Shown piece by piece: positions 1 through 4,041 of a DNA stretch of 5,985 nt (within the stretch, counting starts at the first letter, position 1; every line of letters begins with the position of its first letter). A program made the position numbers and the translations under genes. This stretch comes from a bacterium (GTDB lineage Bacteria > Actinomycetota > Acidimicrobiia > Acidimicrobiales > CATQHL01), in NCBI GenBank assembly GCA_026713745.1, contig JAPONU010000487.1, forward strand, positions 1 through 5,985, in the 5' to 3' direction. The notes below the pieces were generated by a model. That model was not told where the DNA came from and did not search any database. It was given only the letters and a program-made list of their open reading frames with translations.

Positions 1-285
1 ATCGGCTGCGGCGCCCACCACCAGATCTGCGAGGTCCACCACCTCAAGCACTGGAAACACGGCGGCGAAACCACCCTCGAGAACACCTGCCTGCTGTGCT
101 GGCGCTGCCACCACGTCCGCGTCCACCAGAACGGCGAAGAAGTCACCCGCCACCCCGGAGGCAAACTCACCCTCGCACCACCCGCCGACCCCGGCGCTGA
201 CAAACCCCAGCGCCCGCCGCCGGTCACCGACACAGCCGGCCGGCTACCGGCGACGTCGTGGCGGCCGACGGTTAGGACGGGCTGA
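1..285 (+). CDS. HNH endonuclease, C-terminal part (DUF222/13E12-type), cut by left edge
   Basis: The frame is open from base 1 to a TGA at 283-285, giving 94 visible residues; the N-terminal part, where the DUF222 region would lie, is outside the window. Visible residues 10-41 carry the HNH nuclease core: CEVHHLKHWKHGG (10-22, with His13-His14), TLENTCLLC (25-33, with Asn28) and CHHVRVH (36-42, with His37-His38). This matches the pattern C-x2-HH-x3-W-x2-GG-x-T-x-L-x-N-x4-C-x2-x-HH-x3-H of the actinobacterial 13E12 repeat family, which occurs in many copies per genome. Such proteins are presumed metal-dependent DNA nucleases, but their role is largely unknown. Cys3, Cys10, Cys33 and Cys36 could bind a structural zinc. 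After residue 52 the tail is low-complexity and proline-rich. The last codons (about 86-94) and the stop lie inside a repeat shared with the end of the convergent DinB-like gene, so the extreme C-terminus may have been acquired. Family assignment is firm; biological role is unknown. Confidence 0.88.
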   Translation: MGCGAHHQICEVHHLKHWKHGGETTLENTCLLCWRCHHVRVHQNGEEVTRHPGGKLTLAPPADPGADKPQRPPPVTDTAGRLPATSWRPTVRTG

Positions 286-301
286 GGCCTGTGCGGTGTG
301 G
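257..301. repeat. Gene-end repeat, copy 1
   Basis: First of three related copies around the convergent gene ends. Its core, 269-301, matches copy 2 (331-363) at 31 of 33 positions. In its extended form, 257-301, it matches copy 3 (359-403) at 36 of the first 41 positions. It contains the last codons and the TGA stop of the HNH gene on the + strand. Read on the - strand it encodes TGLSPS followed by TAA, nearly the same tail as the DinB-like protein (MGLSPF then TAA). Confidence 0.8.
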
Positions 302-330
302 CTGAGGTTCCCCCTGTTGGCTCGACACCT

Positions 331-363
331 CGGTTAGGACGGGCTGAGGCCCGTGCGGCGTGG
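331..363. repeat. Gene-end repeat, copy 2
   Basis: Second copy, lying wholly between the HNH and DinB-like genes. It differs from copy 1 at only two positions, both T/C changes. The - strand reads RRTGLSPS then TAA, an orphan version of the DinB-like C-terminus. It contains the small inverted repeat GGGC-TGAG-GCCC, a four-base-pair stem too weak on its own to call a terminator. It directly abuts copy 3. Confidence 0.8.
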
Positions 364-403
364 CGGGCGACGGTTAGAAGGGGCTGAGGCCCATGCGGTT
401 GCG
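359..403. repeat. Gene-end repeat, copy 3 (within the DinB-like gene end)
   Basis: Third and most diverged copy. It includes the stop codon (374-376, TAA on the - strand) and the last nine or so codons of the DinB-like gene, plus 15 bases downstream (359-373) that match the bases upstream of copy 1's core (257-271) with one difference. As this copy encodes the end of an otherwise normal gene, it is a candidate parent for the other two; the direction of copying is inferred. Confidence 0.72.
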
Positions 404-940
404 GATCGAGACCAACTCGCCGAGGTGGTTGAAGCCGTGACCCACGGCGCTCCATTGCAGGAACCACGAGGTGGGCTTGCCATCCCACATCGAGTACAGC
501 CAGTCGAAGCGGTCCACCGGTGTCCCGATGGCTTCCAGCGCGGCCGCGGTGTCGGGCCGCCCGTCCATCGCCGGCAGGCCGTGGTTGGTGAGCCAATCCG
601 CCGTGCGCTCCATGACAGCCAGCGTGTAGCCGCCGACGGCCTCCGGATCCAGCACATCGACCAGGTCCGCATCCTCGCCCTCGGCCAGGCCGCGCCACAG
701 GTCCTCACCGATGCCGAGGCGGTCCACCCAGCCGTCCACCACCGCATCGGCCCCCCGCAGCACGCCGTTCACGGCCACGTCCTGGTGCCGGGCCAGGTGC
801 CACAGCACGTACACCGGCGCGATCCCGCCACCGTCGATCCGCTCCCGCAACCGCTCGGGGGGAATCAACCCCAGCACCCCACCGGCCAGCTTCCCCCGCA
901 GCGACCGGAGATCCCCGACGATCCAGTCCCGCAATTCCAC
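374..940 (-). CDS. DinB-like (DinB_2 superfamily) four-helix metalloprotein
   Basis: A 188-residue protein starting at GTG (940-938). An in-frame TAG four codons upstream means no earlier start is possible. The first helix (1-25) is followed by WHLARHQDVAVNGVL (47-61) with His48 and His52, and the last helix carries GHGFNHLGELVSIRNRMG (167-184) with His168 and His172. This spacing of an early His and a late H-x3-H pair is the metal-binding signature of the DinB/YfiT-like superfamily, and the length is usual for it. Members are cytoplasmic metal-binding bundles; some are thiol (bacillithiol or mycothiol) transferases, many have no known reaction. No mycothiol-specific domain is recognisable, so no reaction is assigned. 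It is convergent with the HNH gene and divergent from the transporter operon, so it appears to be transcribed alone. Its 3' end lies in a repeat with two further copies downstream. Confidence 0.85.
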   Translation of the reverse strand: MELRDWIVGDLRSLRGKLAGGVLGLIPPERLRERIDGGGIAPVYVLWHLARHQDVAVNGVLRGADAVVDGWVDRLGIGEDLWRGLAEGEDADLVDVLDPEAVGGYTLAVMERTADWLTNHGLPAMDGRPDTAAALEAIGTPVDRFDWLYSMWDGKPTSWFLQWSAVGHGFNHLGELVSIRNRMGLSPF

Positions 941-946
941 ACCGCC

Positions 947-952
947 ACTCTA
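947..952 (-). promoter_or_regulatory. Candidate -10 box for leaderless transcription of the DinB-like gene
   Basis: On the - strand TAGAGT is followed by six bases (GGCGGT) and then the GTG start. This fits the TAnnnT -10 consensus at the spacing expected if transcription starts at the start codon itself. No good Shine-Dalgarno sequence precedes the GTG, which agrees with a leaderless mRNA, a common arrangement in actinobacteria. No convincing -35 was found. The TAG inside the box is also the in-frame stop that fixes the gene start. Confidence 0.45.
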
Positions 953-980
953 CGAGGGCACCGAGCGACGCTCGCGACCA

Positions 981-996
981 ACCGGGCACTTGCCGA
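981..996 (+). repeat. 16-bp direct repeat, copy 1
   Basis: ACCGGGCACTTGCCGA matches 1099-1114 at 15 of 16 positions in the same orientation, 118 bases away. It lies about 40 bases upstream of the DinB-like start. It could be a binding site for a regulator or a remnant of a dispersed repeat; neither can be decided from this window. Confidence 0.55.
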
Positions 997-1098
997 CCCC
1001 TTCCCTCGCTTACCAAAGACCCACGAAGGAGGGGACGCCGGGGGCCGGCGCCGGATCGATTTCGCCAGACGATCCGCCGGCGGCCACCGGCGGCCCCG

Positions 1099-1114
1099 AC
1101 CGGGCACTTGTCGA
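1099..1114 (+). repeat. 16-bp direct repeat, copy 2
   Basis: ACCGGGCACTTGTCGA is the partner of 981-996, with a single C-to-T difference. It lies about 170 bases upstream of the solute-binding protein start. It is not itself palindromic, and no -10 box follows at normal spacing from the TTGTCG within it. Confidence 0.55.
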
Positions 1115-1183
1115 GAGGTAGGGGCGGAGGATCGGCAGCCCGGCGGCTTCCCGCTGTCCGCCGTTGTGCGCCCGCTTGCGGAC

Positions 1184-1200
1184 TAGGGTCGGCGCCGACC
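1184..1200 (+). promoter_or_regulatory. Candidate promoter -10 with overlapping 14-bp palindromic operator
   Basis: TAGGGT (1184-1189) fits the TAnnnT -10 pattern, and its last three bases begin a perfect 14-bp palindrome, GGTCGGCGCCGACC (1187-1200). The pair lies about 80-95 bases upstream of the lipoprotein start. A perfect inverted repeat overlapping a -10 box is the classic geometry of a repressor operator and could control the transporter/sulfatase operon. The -35 is poor: the best match is TTGTGC at 1164-1169, only 14 bases away. GC-rich DNA produces palindromes readily, so this is tentative. Confidence 0.35.
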
Positions 1201-1262
1201 GCCTCGGGGATCGAGGGACGTTATTCGCCGGTTCTGGCGTCGTGGCACGGCAGGCCGTAAGT

Positions 1263-1272
1263 GGAGGAGAGG
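1263..1272 (+). promoter_or_regulatory. Ribosome binding site of the solute-binding lipoprotein
   Basis: GGAGGAGAGG ends nine bases before ATG 1282. It supports that ATG over the in-frame GTG at 1261, which would lie upstream of this site and put charged residues and an extra seven amino acids ahead of the signal peptide. Confidence 0.8.
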
Positions 1273-1281
1273 AACATCAAC

Positions 1282-2274
1282 ATGAGATCGAGAAAGACAT
1301 GGCGCATCCTGCTGGCCGCGCTCGCGGTAGTGGCTCTGCTGGCCGCCTCGTGCGGCGAGGACGAGCCGGAGACCCTCTCGGTGGGCATCGCCGCCGACGG
1401 GTTCCTGCTCGGATCCCAGGCCTGGGTGTCACTGGATCGCGGGTACTTCGACGAGGAGAACCTCACCGTGACGATGTCGCAGTACGGCACGGGCATCGAG
1501 GCCATCCAGGCGGTCATCGCCGGCCAGGCTGACATTGGCCCGGCTCTGGACTTCGCCGTGCTGAACCTGGCCGGAGCGGCCGAGGAGAACATGCGGGTGG
1601 TGGCGGCGATCGCCGCGCCGCTGCCGGGGTTCCACAGCCTGGCGGTGCGCAACGAGATCAACGGCCCGGCCGATCTCGCGGGCAAGACGATCGGCTACGT
1701 GCAGGGCACCTCTGAGCACTTCGTGACCATCCGGCACCTCCAGCAGAACGGCATCAGCCTTGACGACGTCGAACTGGTCCCGCTGCCGGGGCTGTTCGAG
1801 TTGGTGGGGGCCTTGCGCACGAACGACATCCAAGCCGCTTGGGTGTGGCTCAACGGCACCCTCGAGGCCGAGGAGGATCCCGATCTGAAGATCCTCGGCA
1901 ACGACTCCAACGTGCTGGACACCGTCGCCATCTACCTGGTGGCTCGCACCGAGTGGGCCGACGAGAACCAGGAGATCATCGAGCGCATCGTCCGGTCCTA
2001 CGACAAGGCCAACGTCGTGCTGCAGGACGAGACCGCTGCCGCCGCCAAGATCGTGGCCGACGCCGTGTCCGGCAACGAGGAGTTGTTCGCCAACATCATG
2101 CCGAACCAGCGCTACCGGGTGGAGTTCACCCAGGTGCAGCTGGACTCCTTCGACGCCATCGCCCAGTTCCTGATCGACTCGGGCACGCTGCCCGCCGACT
2201 TCGACATCCGGGAGTTCATCGACTTCCGCGCCATGGAGGAGGCAGTGCCGGGGTCGGTCAAGGTGGACCTCTAG
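1282..2274 (+). CDS. ABC importer solute-binding lipoprotein (NMT1/ThiY/SsuA-like; NitT/TauT type)
   Basis: A 330-residue extracytoplasmic substrate-binding protein. It begins with a lipoprotein signal: basic MRSRK, a hydrophobic stretch (about 8-22) and the lipobox AASC with Cys24, so the mature protein should be lipid-anchored on the outer face of the membrane. The family pattern follows: LSVGIA (32-37), RGYFDEENLTV (53-63), a G-x-EAIQAVIAGQADIG stretch (71-86) and DLAGKTIGYVQGTSEHF (131-147) opening the second lobe, then VELVPLPG (163-170). This is the NMT1/SsuA-like fold used for sulfonates, sulfate esters, nitrate, taurine or thiamine precursors. The ligand cannot be read from the sequence; the downstream sulfatase favours a sulfate ester. 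The gene ends in two consecutive in-frame TAG codons (2272-2277), 36 bases before the ATPase, and is the first gene of the probable operon. Usual family length, no sign of damage. Confidence 0.92.
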   Translation: MRSRKTWRILLAALAVVALLAASCGEDEPETLSVGIAADGFLLGSQAWVSLDRGYFDEENLTVTMSQYGTGIEAIQAVIAGQADIGPALDFAVLNLAGAAEENMRVVAAIAAPLPGFHSLAVRNEINGPADLAGKTIGYVQGTSEHFVTIRHLQQNGISLDDVELVPLPGLFELVGALRTNDIQAAWVWLNGTLEAEEDPDLKILGNDSNVLDTVAIYLVARTEWADENQEIIERIVRSYDKANVVLQDETAAAAKIVADAVSGNEELFANIMPNQRYRVEFTQVQLDSFDAIAQFLIDSGTLPADFDIREFIDFRAMEEAVPGSVKVDL

Positions 2275-2310
2275 TAGGTCGCGCCGGCGAACGGGCACGC
2301 AGCGACGAAG

Positions 2311-3129
2311 ATGAACGGAGCGACCGCCGGGAGCAGCCAAGGCGCCCGCGGTCGCTCCGTCGCCTTCAGCGGCGTGGAGCTGCGCTACGGCGGCAAGGAA
2401 TCCCCGCCCGTCGTGGTGGACCTGTCGCTGCAGATCGCCGCCGGGGAGTTCTTCGTGATCGTCGGCCCCTCCGGCTGCGGCAAGTCCACGCTGCTGCGGC
2501 TGGTGGCGGGATTCCTGGAGCCGAACGAGGGCACGGTCACCGCCGGCGGCGTGGCGGTCACCGGACCCGGACCCGATCGCGCCATGGTGTTCCAGAGTGT
2601 CGACGGTCCGCTGATGGACTGGCTGACCGTGCGTCAGAACGTGGCGTTCGGGCTCAAGATGCAGGCCAAGCGCACCGGCCAGGAGTTCGATCCCGCCGTC
2701 GTGGACCACTGGCTGCAGCTCGTGGGTCTCACGAGCGCCGCCGGCAAGCTGCCGCACGAACTCTCGGGTGGCATGAAACAGCGCGTCCAGATCGCCCGGA
2801 TCCTGGCCGTGAAACCCGACGTCGTCCTGATGGACGAACCCTTCGCCGCCCTCGACGCCCAGACACGGCGCATCCTGCAGCGCCAGGTCGTCGAGTTGTG
2901 GCAGACCGAGGGGGGAACGGTCGTCTACGTCACCCACGACATCCGCGAGGCCGTGCTGCTGGGTCAGCGCATCGGCGTGATGCGGGCCGGTCCGCACTCT
3001 GACTTCCGTTCGCTGCACACCGTCGACATCGGCTACCCACGCGATGAGTTCTCCCCCGAGTTCGCCGGCGTGGCCCGCGCCGTGGAGGCCGAGATCGTCG
3101 AGGAGGTGACCCGGGCGTGGCAGAACTGA
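2311..3129 (+). CDS. ABC importer ATPase (SsuB/TauB/NrtD-type)
   Basis: A 272-residue nucleotide-binding subunit that drives import through the adjacent permease from the cytoplasmic face. All ABC motifs are intact: Walker A GPSGCGKST (52-60), Q-loop Gln95 in MVFQ, signature LSGGMKQRV (151-159), Walker B VVLMDEP (171-177) with catalytic Glu176, D-loop ALDAQ (180-184) and switch His209 in VTHD. The motif DWLTV after the Q-loop and the REAVLLGQRI segment (212-221) are typical of the NitT/TauT/sulfonate subfamily. ATG 2311 is the first start after the in-frame TAG at 2275-2277, although it has no clear Shine-Dalgarno sequence. Translation may therefore depend partly on ribosomes arriving from the upstream gene (inference). 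The 3' end overlaps the permease gene by 13 bases and contains its ribosome binding site. Gene names such as ssuB or tauB are withheld because the substrate is unknown. Confidence 0.94.
   Translation: MNGATAGSSQGARGRSVAFSGVELRYGGKESPPVVVDLSLQIAAGEFFVIVGPSGCGKSTLLRLVAGFLEPNEGTVTAGGVAVTGPGPDRAMVFQSVDGPLMDWLTVRQNVAFGLKMQAKRTGQEFDPAVVDHWLQLVGLTSAAGKLPHELSGGMKQRVQIARILAVKPDVVLMDEPFAALDAQTRRILQRQVVELWQTEGGTVVYVTHDIREAVLLGQRIGVMRAGPHSDFRSLHTVDIGYPRDEFSPEFAGVARAVEAEIVEEVTRAWQN
3101..3109 (+). promoter_or_regulatory. Ribosome binding site of the permease, inside the ATPase gene
   Basis: AGGAGGTGA is a near-perfect Shine-Dalgarno sequence lying in the last codons of the ATPase gene, seven bases before GTG 3117. 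It decides the permease start in favour of this GTG and indicates translational coupling of the two subunits. Confidence 0.85.
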
Positions 3130-3968
3130 CCGACTCCGCGACCGGCGCCGCGCCCGGCACGACACCGGATCCGGGGGGCGCGGGCCGTCTCCGTGCCGGA
3201 CTGAGCGGCAAGCGGGGGGCGATGCTGATCTCAGCGTTGGCCGTGGCGATCACGATCGTGGCCTGGCAGATCGGTTCGTGGAACTACAACCCGCAGTTGC
3301 TGCCCGGGCCGGCGAAGGTTGCCCGGGGCACCGGCGAGCTGTCGAACTCGGGACTGTTGTGGGATTCGATCGCCGTCAGCCTGGAGCGCGTCTTCAAGGG
3401 CTGGCTACTGGGATCGGGGATCGCCATCCCGCTCGGTCTGCTGGCCGGCGTCTCCCGCTTCGCTCGCGCCGCCCTCGACCCGTTCATCCACTTCTTCCGG
3501 TTCGTCCCGGCCCTGGCGCTCACGTCGCTGTTCATCCTTTGGTTCGGAATCGGCGAGACCTCCAAGGTGAACCTGGTGGCCTACGCGGCGCTGTTCGTGG
3601 TGCTGATCACGACCGCCACCGGTGCCTCCTCGGTGCATCCCGACAAGGTCAACAGCGCCCAGACCCTCGGTGCGGGCCGCCGGGACGTGTTCTTGCGGGT
3701 GGCGCTGCCGGCCACGTTCCCGTCCATCTTCGTGGGTATGCGACTGGCGTTGGCCAACGCCTTCCTGGTCATCGTCGCCGCCGAGGCCATCGCCGCGCAG
3801 GAGGGCATCGGCTTCCTGATCTGGAACTCCCGCACGTTCTTCCGCACCGACTTCATGTTCGTCGGCATCTTCTGCTTCGGCGTATTGGGCTTCGTGTGCG
3901 ATCGGCTCTGGAAGCTGCTGGGCAACACCTTGTTGCGCCGCTATCTCACCGGGGTCGGCAGCTACTGA
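3117..3968 (+). CDS. ABC importer permease (SsuC/TauC-type, BPD_transp_1)
   Basis: A 283-residue membrane subunit of the importer, starting at GTG. A Gly/Pro-rich cytoplasmic N-terminus (1-32) precedes about six hydrophobic segments, roughly at 34-53, 95-115, 128-144, 152-170, 207-226 and 246-262. The coupling (EAA-type) loop that docks on the ATPase is AQTLGAGRRDVFLRVALP (181-198), continuing TFPSIFVGMR; the LLPGPAKV segment (61-68) and LDPFIHFFRFVPALAL (120-135) are typical of SsuC/TauC-like permeases. Only one permease gene is present, so the channel is most likely a homodimer, the usual arrangement in this family. It overlaps the ATPase by 13 bases, confirming the same operon. The sulfatase begins 73 bases downstream. 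Substrate is not deducible from the permease itself. Confidence 0.93.
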   Translation: MAELTDSATGAAPGTTPDPGGAGRLRAGLSGKRGAMLISALAVAITIVAWQIGSWNYNPQLLPGPAKVARGTGELSNSGLLWDSIAVSLERVFKGWLLGSGIAIPLGLLAGVSRFARAALDPFIHFFRFVPALALTSLFILWFGIGETSKVNLVAYAALFVVLITTATGASSVHPDKVNSAQTLGAGRRDVFLRVALPATFPSIFVGMRLALANAFLVIVAAEAIAAQEGIGFLIWNSRTFFRTDFMFVGIFCFGVLGFVCDRLWKLLGNTLLRRYLTGVGSY

Positions 3969-4028
3969 GCCCCTGCCGGCGCCCGCCGGGGCGTCCCACG
4001 AACCCTCGACCGCACGCCGACTCGCCAC

Positions 4029-4033
4029 GGAGG
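4029..4033 (+). promoter_or_regulatory. Ribosome binding site of the sulfatase
   Basis: GGAGG lies eight bases before ATG 4042, an optimal spacing. It fixes the sulfatase start and shows that the gene is translated independently of the permease. Confidence 0.8.
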
Positions 4034-4041
4034 CCCGCCCC

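Larger units (their letters stand above)
941..1281. other. Divergent intergenic region without a convincing gene
   Basis: This 341-base stretch separates the DinB-like gene from the transporter operon. Open frames cross it on both strands, but they are extensions of shadow frames, contain no recognisable domain and lack a ribosome binding site placed before a start. It should hold promoters in both directions. Visible structure: the DinB -10 candidate, a 16-bp direct repeat pair (981-996, 1099-1114), a short tandem duplication of CCGGCGGCC (1077-1095), a GC-only palindrome (1045-1054), a 14-bp palindrome (1187-1200), a weak five-base-pair hairpin (1202-1216) and the ribosome binding site of the operon. 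Confidence 0.7.

Noticed and set aside
1026..1034. Shine-Dalgarno-like AAGGAGGGG in the intergenic region
   Set aside because: No ATG, GTG or TTG follows at a usable distance in an open frame, so it does not mark a small gene.
1045..1054. Palindrome CCGGCGCCGG in the intergenic region
   Set aside because: It is short, made only of G and C, and not placed next to a promoter-like box, so it is expected by chance in this composition.
353..1186. Open frame on the + strand running across the DinB-like gene into the intergenic region
   Set aside because: It is antisense to the DinB-like gene, has no ribosome binding site and shows no family pattern. The shorter overlapping - strand frames are rejected for the same reasons.
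1261..1281. GTG at 1261 as the start of the solute-binding lipoprotein
   Set aside because: The Shine-Dalgarno sequence lies downstream of this GTG and just before ATG 1282, and the signal peptide is normal from ATG 1282.
1429..3165. Long open frame on the - strand (about 578 codons) across the transporter genes
   Set aside because: It is antisense to three genes with intact family motifs. It has no recognisable domain and a His/Gly/Asp/Val-rich composition typical of a shadow frame in G+C-rich coding DNA.
3969..3992. GC-rich inverted repeat after the permease stop, considered as a terminator
   Set aside because: The stem CCGGC/GCCGG (3976-3980 with 3985-3989) is only five base pairs and is followed by no T-tract, and the sulfatase on the same strand starts shortly after. 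It is more likely ordinary G+C-rich sequence.
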